Of a stretch of DNA of 64,000 nt, positions 36,100-46,814 are shown one piece after another. Each line of letters starts with the position of its first letter. The stretch's first letter is position 1. This DNA comes from Phlebopus portentosus (lineage: Eukaryota; Basidiomycota; Agaricomycetes; Boletales; Boletinellaceae): positions 558,001 through 622,000 of the forward strand of contig JAYXKI010000011.1 in assembly GCA_037892935.1 (NCBI GenBank). Reading direction: 5' to 3'. Position numbers and translations under genes: made by a program. The notes under the pieces were generated by a model, which worked only from the letters and a program-made list of their open reading frames with translations, was not told the origin of the DNA and made no database searches.

Positions 36100-37096
36100 G
36101 TCAGTTCAAGAGGTGTGGAGGAAAGTGAGGCGTGGCTGGACTTACTTAAAAGGTATGCAAAACTGTGGCCACAGGCTATCTCTTTGTGGCAGGCCTTTCA
36201 AGAGTAGGGGGGTATGAGTCAGATGTGACTGATCGTGGCTCGAAAACAGGTTGAAGCTGTGTGGCAGTGCAGGAAATGAACGCTAGTCACATCGTGATTT
36301 GTCGCGTTTTGGCACGTGTACCTTCCGGATTTGGATACTTCTTTCAAGGCTTTCCAATCGAAACGAAACCTTATCGGCATCATCAGTTGGATCATCGGTA
36401 TTCACATTGGAGGCGACCGCGCTCAGTCAGTTTGTAAAGCGAACAATGTGGCCTTTCAGAGAATGATTTTGTGATTTTGTCTTTCTCCCTATGACCTCTC
36501 TCTTCCCCCTCTCTCTCTTCAAAAAATCTGGCGATACGAGAGTACTGTGCCAGTCCAGCTAGCGTACCCTGTGGCCTCCAATTCTCTCGGAATATTAATA
36601 TTAATGTTTCCCGACCACGGCCCTTCCTCAATCGGTAAACGTTTCATTCAGACGGTACCTATTTTTCTCCACATTGAATTTCTTTGGTTTAGGCCCTCCT
36701 CGAACCTTAGTTTGATATCGCTTGCAGAGAGGCATACAAACTTGGACCTATAACAACATATTTATGCATCTCTTAGCTGTTCATGCCATGCTATGCATCG
36801 AGTAATCACGGGGATGTTGTACCGGTGGGGCAAAAAATGCAGTACTTGACTCGGATCGAGAGTTCGTTTGATGCAGCTAGTATGAGAATGAGGATTTCCT
36901 CGACTTGAATGAGTCCGCCGTTTCTTGAGACTCATCTGAGCGGACAACAGATAGACAGGAGTATCTGTAGGCAAATTCTAAATCAGAGCAGCGGAGTTTG
37001 AAGCCACCGACGCGTCATGCACGTGATGATCTTTCTCGAACGCACCGGTTGTTCTCTAACGTCGCCATTCACCGCGCAAATTTATCTTCGGAGGCC
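36100..37096. promoter_or_regulatory. divergent promoter between FunK1 C and the seh1 exon copy
   Basis: Duplicate of 45813-46814. On the kinase side: palindrome CTGTGGCCACAG at 36163-36174 and repeated GTGGC cores (near 36132, 36187, 36235, 36262). On the seh1 side: ACGCGT (37010-37015, an MCB-type box) and CACGTG (37020-37025). The seh1 side no longer drives a complete gene. Confidence 0.55.
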
Positions 37097-37155
37097 ATGA
37101 TACAGACGGCTCTCATACAGAATGCTCATAGCGATTTAATGACGGACACTTCATA
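37097..37155 (+). pseudogene. truncated first exon of seh1
   Basis: Copy of the start of the seh1 coding sequence at 46815 (MIQTALIQNAHSDLMTDTS). Homology stops abruptly after about 20 codons and the frame then runs into unrelated sequence and a stop. It marks the right breakpoint of the segmental duplication. Confidence 0.9.
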
Positions 37156-37984
37156 TTCGCAATTCCAAATATGGACAATTATAAAATTGTATTAATCATT
37201 ATATAATACATAAGGATGCCTGCATACCCAAGTCGAGAAATCGGGTACCTGCCTTTGCACCCATTGGTTGCTGCGGTTGAACATGTGAGCTCGAGGATCT
37301 GGAATGTGTTCATTATATTGTTCTTCATGGTGACCCCGTGCATGAGTTGTTATTCAAGCCCGTGTCTGTCTCCAGGAGCTGCGGAAGCTTGACCACAGGA
37401 GGGTGCTGATGGATAGAGGTCCATTAAGGAGCTGGGTATCACGGAGCAGAACACTTGCTGAACGACGGCTCTGAGAAGGTAGAGGAAGAAGAAGCTCGGC
37501 GCCAAGCAGGGCTTGCTTATCTGCAAAACTCCCCCCCTCCCGATGTGGGCTCTGGTGTGGGGACTCCTTAACCACTCTGCCAACACTTCTGAGCTGTCAC
37601 TCATTTCGCCGAGTGGTAGACCCGTTCGTCCGCCGTTGTCACCAATTCTCGATGAATCCTCACTTGTGTCCTCACCTCGCATGCCGCCCACTATCCCGCC
37701 CAAGCCCTCAAATACCCAAAGCTCGAAGGGTTCAGACAGATCCGGTGCATCAGGCCAATCAGGCCAGATAGCCTTGTCCCAACGGTCTGGACAATCAGGT
37801 GGACCAGCGGGTCATTTCTTCCAGGGTCATCCCACAATGCCTCCCACAGGTTCTCAGAGTATCCCCGTCGGATCAGCTCTTGAGGGTTGGACCGCCAGGG
37901 GTGATGTTGAGCATTGGATGTGTGAGGTAGGCGAGCATAGAGTCAGGAAGAGGATTGTCACGCCTTGGAAAGAAACATACGTTG
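37156..37984. other. unassigned filler sequence between duplication copies
   Basis: No intact gene is seen. A plus-strand open frame (about 37513-37989) is Pro/Ser/Gly/Gln-rich and ends antisense to the cullin fragment. Short pieces such as EEEEARRQAGLAYLQNS near 37460-37520 have the look of retroelement gag, but this is not firm. Confidence 0.3.
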
Positions 37985-38290
37985 TATGATAAGAATGCAT
38001 ACGCCAGTTGCAAGTCCTCATCCTTCTCGAAGTTGAGAAGCTTTTGAAATTCTTCCTGCACTGTTTCAGCGCGCTGTCAAGAACAATCCTGCAAGTGGCA
38101 ATAAAGGACTTATGAGTGCAGGTACCGATTGACATGGTCTTTGATCTCTCTAGCCTTCTCGAGGTAGTCAGATACGCTGTTGGCGGATAGCGAATTCATG
38201 GGCTTCTGTGTGCAGGCTTCTGTGCGTAGTGACTCTCCACAGCAGAGATGAAGGGAGTCTCAAAGTGATCTTGGTATACATCGAGCGGTC
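37985..38290 (-). pseudogene. cullin gene fragment (frameshifted)
   Basis: Minus-strand pieces in different frames line up with the N-terminal cullin repeats: VYQDHFETPFISAVESHYAQ (about 38290-38230), SANSVSDYLEKAREIKDHV then RYLH (about 38200-38120), and QEEFQKLLNFEKDEDLQLAY (about 38050-37990). Cullin-1 proteins carry VYxxxFExxF, YLxKxExRxxEE...RYL and FxxLLxxDKDEDLxRMY in this order. Frames change between pieces and a stop follows RYLHS, so it is non-functional. The RBX1-binding cullin homology domain is absent. Confidence 0.75.
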
Positions 38291-38565
38291 ATATACTTGC
38301 ACACCTGTTTGGACTCAGTCATGAAGGTGAGAGCGAGAAGAGCGAGCAGAAGGGCTTAGGGTTGTTGCGCGATGAAGTCCACATCCACAAATGGCTGTAG
38401 GTGAGATATATCACCTACATGAATTTGGTTATCTGACATACCTCAATCAGCGCACTTGTTCAGCTGATCTGCCTACCTGATTACCTTGTAGGTTCTTCTT
38501 ACCCCACATACACATGACTACCTACCCGAGATCTCGTAGCAAGCCAACGACTTGTCGTGGAGCTC
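38291..38565. other. unassigned filler sequence
   Basis: Possibly further decayed cullin sequence on the minus strand (PFVDVDFIAQQP near 38380). No open gene is seen. Confidence 0.3.
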
Positions 38566-38665
38566 TAATTAAGTTTCGAGAAACCTGTGAGAATTCAGTA
38601 CTTTGTTTGGATGACCTCGGAATTACGAGAGAGCGGGAGACGTATACGTAATTTGATCCGTTTGG
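38566..38665. repeat. dispersed repeat, copy 2
   Basis: Related to 24829-24944: TTCAGTACTTTG, GACCTCGGAATTACG, AGAGAGCGGGAGA and TTTGATCCGTTTG. Same orientation, about 13.7 kb apart. The element class is not recognised. Confidence 0.65.
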
Positions 38666-38817
38666 GGCACAGGAACGGCACAACATCGGGCCGCCGGGGG
38701 AAATGTATTGTATTATTATATTATATGATCCAGGTCAAGGATGTCCAATAGATTTCCTGGCCTGGCCTGGGCCTTGGACGTCGCCGACGTCCCCACGTCC
38801 ACTTCGCCAGTCGCAAC

Positions 38818-40178
38818 ATGTCCCGCCCGCCGTCCGGCGACGCCGACAAGTGCAATGGAAAGCGGTCAGACAACGACAACAGCGGCGGGCCGTCGATTGG
38901 CGCATCGCCGACACCCAAAAAATCGAGCCTCCAACAACCTCGCGAATCGCACCCTCTCGTAGGCCATAGTAAAGTCCCAAGCTATCCAAACCATGCACAT
39001 CTTTTCGATGCAGATGAGTTGCCCATGTCCAAGTCTCACAGGAAGATGGCTAGAAAGCGGGAGTTGAGAGAGAAGCGAGAGGAGCAGGAAACGGTCATGC
39101 AGCTTATAGACTCGATGCGGTACGGTGGTGAGCCGAATCTACGTAATGGTAATCGCAGTCGGGGCGGTGGGACAAGTGTTACCGGCACTGCGCAAGGTAA
39201 AAGCGCTCGGATTGCCGGTGGAGGCTTTCGCGTGCACTGGGCGCGTTGGAAGCAGCGCTTAGGCACGGGGAGCGCACCCTCAGAGTCTTTGCTCAACGAC
39301 ACGGGAGAAACCTCGGATGGCTCGCGCTCTGCTTTTCGCTCTGCGTTGGGACATAATCAGCAAGGTGGAGAGGATACGGATGATGCTGCAGAAGTGGACG
39401 AGATCGTTGTCGACAATGCACTGGGTACAGTAACATCTCAACCAAGTGAGCATGGAGGAACAAGTCATGGAAGTGGACGACCAGACCTACAAGGAATCAA
39501 GAGCCAGACGAACTCATTCGGGACGATGGAGACCCACTATTCAGGCTTCTGGGGATCGAACTTCATTTCACGGTTCCTCCGTTGGATCGCCTGGCCTATC
39601 ATTGATGATTTCTTTCGGGGCAACTTCGTAGTAGAGAAGTTGGAACAAGAGTACCGGCGCGAGTTATGGTGGTCCGGCAAGACACTCGCCTTGTACTCTT
39701 CGGTCTTCTTTATCGTCCACTGGATCCTCATTCTTGCCTTGAGTGCACGTCCGTTCACTCTCTCAGACAAGATTTTCTTCTACGATTGGTCCCCTCATCT
39801 CGATTCCTATCCCTTTCCTCGTCATATTCGACTATCCCTTCAAAGGATCTAAGAAACAAATCGCATTCCAGATCTATATTTCAATATGTGTCTGGGCCTG
39901 GTCCATATACACGACGGTATTTATGTACGTTTGCGATTTTTATCAAAATCGGGGTCCAAGTCATTGCGGTTCGCGGGACTTTGTTGGGGTGCTTTTGTAA
40001 GTTTTATATTCTAAAATGGATTATCATGTACTTTTTAGCTTACAATTTGAGCAGTTTCGCTGTTGCACTTCCTCCTATAGCTATGTTCGGACTTCGTCAG
40101 ACACGAATTGCAAATGTTATTGGGTTCTCTATCTTTTTCATTATTAGTGTTAGTATTCTCTACTGTCTTTGCGATTGA
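38818..40178 (+). pseudogene. truncated multi-TM sensor protein (N-terminal half only)
   Basis: Begins MSRPPSGDADKCNGKRSDND with a disordered N-terminal region containing a Lys/Arg/Glu-rich helix (HRKMARKRELREKREEQET). It then has NFVVEKLEQEYRRELWWSGK and hydrophobic segments (LYSSVFFIVHWILILALS; ISIPIPFLVIFDYP; IYISICVWAWSIYTTVFMYV; VALPPIAMFGLRQTRIANVI; FSIFFIISVSILYC). This layout resembles the membrane sensor region of basidiomycete hybrid histidine kinases or membrane nucleotide cyclases; I cannot decide which. There is a frameshift near 39785 (KIFFYDW versus the next frame's GPLISIPIP), and the intron near 40000-40040 does not restore frame. No catalytic domain follows, because the FunK1 B fragment begins at 40215. 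It is a decapitated, dead gene copy. Confidence 0.55.
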
Positions 40179-40214
40179 CTGTTCTGCTGACCCATAGGCG
40201 TGCCTTTCTTCTGT

Positions 40215-40842
40215 AGCGTGCTTGAAGGAGGGGTGGAAGGATGCGATAGGTCGATGGGCGGATGTGGATCGACATAAGGACTCTTTTCGGACACGCTAGC
40301 AACATGCGAGTCTTCTACGAGTGGCTTCTCGCCGAGCCCTCCGTTCTGTAGATACTGGCCATCGTCAGCTTCCGCAGTTGCAGTCGCTTCGCTGGCTTGA
40401 GGCTGCTGTTCAAGAAGTGTTGAGGAGTTGAGGTCATGCTGGGCGTCCGCATAATCTTGACCATCATTAGTGACGGGCGCATCGTCGGCCGAGTCTACGC
40501 GCGGAAGGAGACACCACCCATCGACGACGGTGATGTTTGGTTACGACTAGTGCAGCCTTTGAAAGAGCGTGTCTGGAAGCCTCTTTTCGATGAGGTCAGG
40601 TACGTTAAGCAGGATTGCGTGCTTCATTTCCTTGATTAGACTGGACCTGATCTTCTCGATAGTTCCTTTTTCTGTTTCTTCACCCCTAGCTAAATTTCTT
40701 GTAGCAGCGACGTCGTTATTGCGAAGGTGTTACCCTTCAAGGCTTTAGGAGTCGAAAAACTATCTAGGCCGAGCTGGACTTTGGCAGAATTAGCTTGTCC
40801 TGGATGAGCGGGAGCAGTTGGAACCTGGTTCGAGTTCTCCAT
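40215..40842 (-). pseudogene. FunK1 copy B-prime, 5' fragment
   Basis: Near-identical to 30789-31345 of copy B but retains the 73 bp (40563-40635) deleted there, which encode MKHAILLNVPDLIEKRLPDT. It shares the TAG near 40690 with B, and has a further TAG/TAA after FQRLH. Only the N-terminal part remains. The kinase domain is absent because the duplication breakpoint lies at 40215. Confidence 0.9.
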
Positions 40843-41656
40843 GTTAGTACTTGTGAGGTGAAGAAAAGTGAGGCGTGGCTAGACTTACTTATAAGGTATG
40901 CAAAACTGTGGCCACAGGCTATCTCTTTGTGGCAAGTCTTTCAAGAATAGGGAGCATGAGTCAGATGCAACTAATCTAATCGTGGCTTTTCGCTCGAAAA
41001 CAAGTTGAGAATATGTGGCAGTGCAGGAAATGAACGCTCGTCACATCGTGATTTGTTGTCACATTTTGGCACGTGTACCTTCCGCATTCGGATACTTCTT
41101 TCAAAGTCTTCATCAAAACATCAAAATCTTATCAGCATCATCACTGGGATCATCGGTACTCGCTGTAACTCAAGTAGAAGTCAACCATGGTCCGTCATTT
41201 TACAGAGCCAACGATACGAATTTTTCAGTGGAAATGACTGTTTCTTTTCATTTGTGACCTCTCTCTCTTTCTCTCTCCCCCCTCAATGAATCTAGCGGCT
41301 CGAGAGTACTGTGCCAACGGTCTAGCTACCGTGCCCTGTGGCCTCCAATTTTTAGAATGTTCCAGTCTGCGGCGCTTCAGAAATCTGCAAATATTTCATT
41401 CAGACGGCACTTATTGAGAAATTATGGAACAGTGAGGTGAGTCACGACAAAAAGCGTGACTAAAAATGTCATAAAATATACCTATAGATATTGGAAACTG
41501 GAATAAGAGGAATAATGAAAATATTTATAATATCCAGCAGCACAATATTAGTAGGGAATCAGATATCTCATCTATCCCTGCCACTAGTACTGACATGGAT
41601 TCATATACTATATGATACATAAGCCTCAGATACCTCATCAGATATTATAATATTAC

Positions 41657-42200
41657 AGCTCTTTGCAAAAGTAATGGCAAAAGCCGAGAAACGTGACATT
41701 TGTGTCACAAGAGCTCTCAGAGAATGAAATAAATTGTAGCACACTCAATTCTTGACCGATTTGCATGATCTAATTTTCTAAATTAATATTTTGAACTCTA
41801 GTTTTATATTAAGACCTTAATAAGAAGAAATGGTGCAAATTGACCCACAACATTGCAAAATGCTGAATTTGCACACATTCCTCTCCTCCATCATTTCTGA
41901 ACTCAAACCTGGCTGCATAGCTTCCCAGACCGGCCCATAACGATAATGATAATATGACTTTATTATGAATTTACAGACTGAATTTGAGCTAATTTGTGTG
42001 CGGAATTTCCCGGTCTGAGGCATGCTTTATCTGCTCAAAATTGGACATATCCCTCTGAGTTCCCTGGGCCCAGAGAAGCCTTTTCCTGGCCAGAATCATG
42101 CATGTAAAATCATGATAAATACATTAGATGACATTCGGGTACCATCTGGAGCAGTAACACTGACTGGTGAGCTTGACTGATCAACTGATTCTGGTTATGT
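41657..42200. mobile_element. about 540-bp insertion private to the right copy
   Basis: The left copy reads from GATATTATAATAT directly into a short sequence before GGCTAAGGATATT. Here about 540 bp intervene. It opens after TA with CAGCTCTTTGCAAAAGTAA, which resembles a Tc1/mariner-type end, but no matching inverted end was found at the right side. An internal inverted pair (CAGACCGG near 41928, CCGGTCTG near 42010) is visible. Probably a relic element, class uncertain. Confidence 0.45.
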
Positions 42201-42812
42201 GTATATGGCTAAAGATATTAATAATATACTGTATGTATGTAACACTATCCGCAGTTATATCTGTCATGCGAATGCCCCTTGTGGCCGATTTTGAAAGACT
42301 AGTGCCCTAGGCCTGTGTCCGTAAATACGCATTGAATATGCATCGTCAAATATTTGATATCAGATACATTTATACCTTATCCGATCTCGCTGTTCAAAGT
42401 GTCGCTATCTCATCCTAATGCTTATACCCGATATCCAGAGACTTGATTATTGGCTGAGGCAACCACGAAACCGCTTATCGAGTACAGTGCCCCTCCACTG
42501 CAGTCGAAATGAGGATGTAGCTGGAGAGCACACACAAATTCGAATAGTGGGAAATGGAACGCTTTACTGGTCAGCATTAGATATACTCTGCAGTAACGGT
42601 GAGTGAGGAAGGCTCGCGTCTTCTTCTATGTCGCACTTGAGTAAAACCCCACATTCCGAATTGAAGAAGCTAACCTGTTATTAGAGACGCCAGCGTTTAT
42701 GCTATCCAAAATCCGGCAGATTTAAATACATGCGTAGATGCCAAATTACATGAAACTATGTACTATAATTGCAGACATGCATGAAAACGTGATCAAAAGA
42801 AACAAAATACAT

Positions 42813-45812
42813 TTAGGATCTTGACGCCTTTGCTCTCGTGCCAGACGTGCGTCGCCGCTTCGCCGACGATCCTAAATCCGGCGCGGGTCGTTTCGTGGAA
42901 AGCGAACTGCGAGTAGTTCTACTTTGTCTTCCCTTTCCAGCAGTTGGTGAAATATAACCGCCAAGGTCGATGTAATCTGGATCTTTGCGTTTGTCGTCGA
43001 GTTCGCTCTCGACCGAACTGTCGTCGTCGTCGTCGGCATCCTCAACCAGAGTGGGACGCTTTGTTGTGAGAGCTCTTCTGGCCCGCCTTTCAGGTTTATC
43101 CTCTAATGCCAGCGGGACGCTGTGGTCATTCGCGTCCGCGTGGTTTGAAAGACCATTGACACCACTAGTTGGCGCAGGCACGGGATCGGAGGCAGGAAGC
43201 CGGTCCCGCGCTTTTTCGAGAGCTTCAATATACCTTCTGAAGACCCTGTCAACGTCCTTCCGTTTGGATATTGGCCTCTCATCCTCTGGCGTATTGGTGT
43301 CGTCTTCGTCATCCAATGCCGGTCGAAACAATATTTTCCGCAGGTCTTTGAGCAAGGTTTTGACGTGTGCGAAGTATACAGGAAGATGATCAAGGATGTC
43401 CTCCTTGAAAACCATGATATCCCACATGACTGCCTTCTTGTTGTTTCCGATATTCTTAAACGCGGCATTGTCGTCTTGCTTGGGTATGCTATCCCCACCA
43501 CACCATTCTTCCAGCGTGGATCCTTTAAAGACATAACCAGATTGTGGATAATGATCCTTCCATCTAGGTCCATCCTCAGTCAGGCATATCCACACCAAGA
43601 CATAGAAAAGCGATTCCAAATCGAAGTAGTACTTGTGCTCGCACCCATAGTTCACTAGCATCTCAATGGGCATGAACGGCAAGTTCCCTGCGTACGGTCA
43701 GTCAGAATGACGAGGCTCGAGTGAACAGAACCATACCGTCAGCTCCGCTTTGGCGCCTCTCATATGAACGACTTCAGTTGCGCAATCCAGGTCAATCAAG
43801 AAACCAACTCGATGCATATTGTCGGCCTTTGTAGACGATTCATTGTTGTCCGTAGACAAGCTATCAGTCCGGGTAGGTGAATCATCGTTCTTCGTAGGCA
43901 GACTATCAGTCTCCGCAGCCGAATTATCACCGTCCGTGACAATGATCAGGTTACGTTCACTGATGTCGCGATGATAATATCCGGCATTGTACAGATCGTG
44001 TATTGCTAAAATGAGGAGTAAGGTCAGCGTGAAGGTCAGTGCAAAGGGTCTCAAATGCCCACTCTCGGCGTAGTCCCTGAACGAAGAAACGAGCTCTCTT
44101 AATGACCGGAATTTCGTTATGCTGTCTCCAAATGGCGATAGAAGCAGTCTATAGTGGTCGCGAATTTCTATCGCGCTCTTCTTTCTGTCCTCAACCCCCT
44201 CCCTGTCAGCCTCAGTGCTATCAAGTAAGTCGTCCGCATCTCCAACCTTGAATGCGATCACCATATAGCCTTCGAGCCGGTTCACCTTCAGCGACTTTCC
44301 TGCCAATTTGCCAAGTATATCGGCTTCCTTTATCCTACGATCTCGGTCCACCCATTGATCCTTAATAACGAACAGTTCTCCTGTGTCGGGATCCTTCACG
44401 AGAATTACGACTGTTCCTCGGCTACGGATGACCGGATCCAGATGGATTACTCTGATGAACTCGTATAATTTACCTTTAAACGTGACGTAGGTCTTGCCGT
44501 CCTTATTCAAGAACGAGGGATCCAAGCCGAGATAATAGTCTTCTCCCAAGGCCATGCCGACAACCACTCGCAAGAACTGCTCCGGTTCCTCATGCACGTC
44601 GAACTCCTTGGAAACGAGGGCACCTGAACGATCGTATTTGAAAAGTGCCATTTTCGTGTCGACGAGAGAGAAGAGTAGGGCAAAGCGGCGTGCCTTATTC
44701 TTGCCGAACATCTCGCGGATATATTTACTTGAATCAATTCCGATCTGTTTCAGACCCTTCGCGTTCGTTTTGATCTCAGCGACGGCACGTATGTCCTCCC
44801 AGTCGAAGTCTTTACTGTCTTTGCGACGAACGAGTGCTAAGTCTGGTTTACGCAAAGCACCTTGGTCCATGATGGGTTTTTCTGCAAACAAAGAACTGAA
44901 GATCCAGTCGTCGTCCCCGTCATTTGTGCCATACAAGAAAGATCGAATGCGTCCAAGAATCTTGTTCAGGTATCCCGCGATTTCACTTTCCTTTCTCTGA
45001 GCACTGGTCTCAGGCCACTCAATCCACTTCTTCCCGACGTCATCGTACAACGGTTCCGATTCTTTGTCGCTCAGGTGCTTGAAAATCTCTTTGACACCCG
45101 GGAAAGGGGCGATCGACTCAGTGTCCGACACTCGTGCAGGCGGAGTGGAAGGACGCGACAAATCGCTGAGCGGATGTGGATCAACATTAGGAGTGTTATC
45201 GGACACGCTAGCCACATGTGTGTCTTCTGCAACTGGCTCCTCGCCGTCCCCTCCGTTCTGTGGATGCTGGTTATCATCAGCTTTGACGGTCAAGGCTTGA
45301 TGCTGCTGTTCGGGAAGCGTTGAAGAGTTGGGGCCATCCTGAGCGTCTCCAGTGCACAGATGATCCTGACCATCATCAGTGACAGGCGTGGATGCATCGC
45401 TGTCCGAATCGGCCTGTGGGAGGAGTTCCGAGCCATCGACGACAATGATGAGCGGTTGAGGACGGGCCAACCTTTGAAAGAGCGTGTCGGGAAGCCTCTT
45501 TTCGATGAGGCCAGGTACGTCAAGCAGAATCGCATGCTTCATTTCCTTGTCCAGTCCTGGTTTGATCTTCTCGATCGGTTGTTTGATCTTCTCGGTCGGT
45601 GGTTTAACCTTCCCGATCGGTTGCCTAGTCTTTCTCGCCTTCTTTCCCGACCTAATCTGTTGTAACAGTAGCGAGGTTCCTATAGCGAGTGCGTTCCCCT
45701 TCGCAACCTTAGGGGTCGATAAGGTGGCAAAGGGCTTGGGTTTAGTAGGTGTCTGAGGATTAGTTTCCCTTGAAAATTCAGGAAGAGTTCGAGAATACTT
45801 CGATGTCGACAT
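42813..45812 (-). pseudogene. FunK1 fungal protein kinase, copy D (single frameshift)
   Basis: Almost identical to C in exon 1 (45812-44063), with the same start (MSTSKYSRTLPEFSRE), 7-residue repeats, KPDLALVRR, AEIKTN, LFVIKDQW and YYHRDISERN. Exon 2 (44005-43737) has the same two-repeat loop insert and LIDLDCATE. Exon 3 (43687-42813) has lost one base relative to A, B and C just after the acceptor: where C reads GGAACGTTGCC, D reads GGAACTTGCC. This shifts frame at the GT-PFMP activation end, and no alternative acceptor that repairs it is evident. Exon 3 is otherwise open to the normal stop, so the lesion is recent or a sequencing error. Intron 1 is 57 nt with no stop, so its retention keeps frame and would add a hydrophobic stretch. 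Called a pseudogene only on the one-base loss. Confidence 0.75.
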
Positions 45813-46814
45813 GTCAGTTCAAGAGGTGTGGAGGAAAGTGAGGCGTGGCTGGACTTACTTAAAAGGTATGCAAAACTGTGGCCACAGGCTATCTCTTTGT
45901 GGCAGGCCTTTCAAGGGGGGTATGAGTCAGATGTGACTGATCGTGGCCCGAAAGCAAGTTGAAGCTGTGTGGCAGTGCAGGAAATGAACGCTAGTCACAT
46001 CGTGATTTGTCGCGTTTTGGCACGTGTACCTTCCGGATTTGGATACTTCTTTCAAGGCTTTCCAATCGAAACGAAACGAAACCTTATCGGCATCATCAGT
46101 TGGATCATCGGTATTCACATTGGAGGCGACCGCGCTCAGTCAGTTTGTAAAGCGAACAATATGGCTTTTCAGAGAATGATTTTGTGATTTTGTCTTTCTC
46201 CCTATGATCTCTCTCTTCGCTCCTTTCTCTCTTCAAAAAATCTGACGATACGAGTGCTGTTGCAACTCTAGCTAGAGTACCCTGTGGCCTCCAATTCTCT
46301 CAGAATATTAATGTTTCCCGACCACGGCCCTTCCTCAATCGGTAAACATTTCATTCAGACGGTAAGTATTTTCTCCACATTGAATTTCTTTGGTCTAGGT
46401 CCTCCTCGGACCTTAGTTTGATATCGCTTGCAGAGAGCATATAAACTTGGGACCTATAACAACATATTTATGCATTTGTTAGCTGCAATGTTCATGCCAT
46501 GCTATGCATCGAGTAATCGCGGGGATGTTGTACCGGTGGAGCAAAAAATGCAGTACTTGACTCGGATTGCGAGTTCGTTCGATGCAGCTAGATGACAGGA
46601 GTATCTGTAAGTGAGGCAAATCCTAAGCCAACCGATAAATCTTCTGCTGAATCTGAATCAGAGCAGCGGAGTTTGAAGCCGCTGACGCGTCATGCACGTG
46701 ATGATCTATTCTCTCAGCACCGGTTTGAAGATTTGAATTTATTAGGTTGCAAGTGGAACGTACCGGTTGCTCTCTAACATAGCCACCCACCGCGCAAAAT
46801 TATTTTCGGAGGCC
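45813..46814. promoter_or_regulatory. divergent promoter of FunK1 D and seh1
   Basis: Kinase side: CTGTGGCCACAG at 45876-45887 and further GTGGC cores within about 150 bp. seh1 side: ACGCGT (46685-46690) and CACGTG (46695-46700), about 115-130 bp before the seh1 ATG, both kept in the duplicate at 37010-37025. ACGCGT is the MCB box bound by MBF-type G1/S factors in ascomycetes. Confidence 0.55.

Larger units (their letters stand above)
30789..37155. repeat. segmental duplication, left copy
   Basis: Matches 40215-46874 in order and orientation: 5' part of FunK1 B, its upstream region, the intergenic module, the full FunK1 gene C, its upstream region and the first 59 bp of the seh1 coding sequence. 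Similarity starts at AGCGTGCTTGAAGG and ends within seh1 exon 1. Differences are the MITE at 32191, a 132-bp segment at 32649-32780, the 73-bp deletion at 31136 and scattered substitutions. Confidence 0.9.

Noticed and set aside
37513..37989. Plus-strand ORF of 158 codons in the duplication junction
   Set aside because: Low complexity, partly antisense to the cullin fragment and ending inside it, so not a coherent gene.
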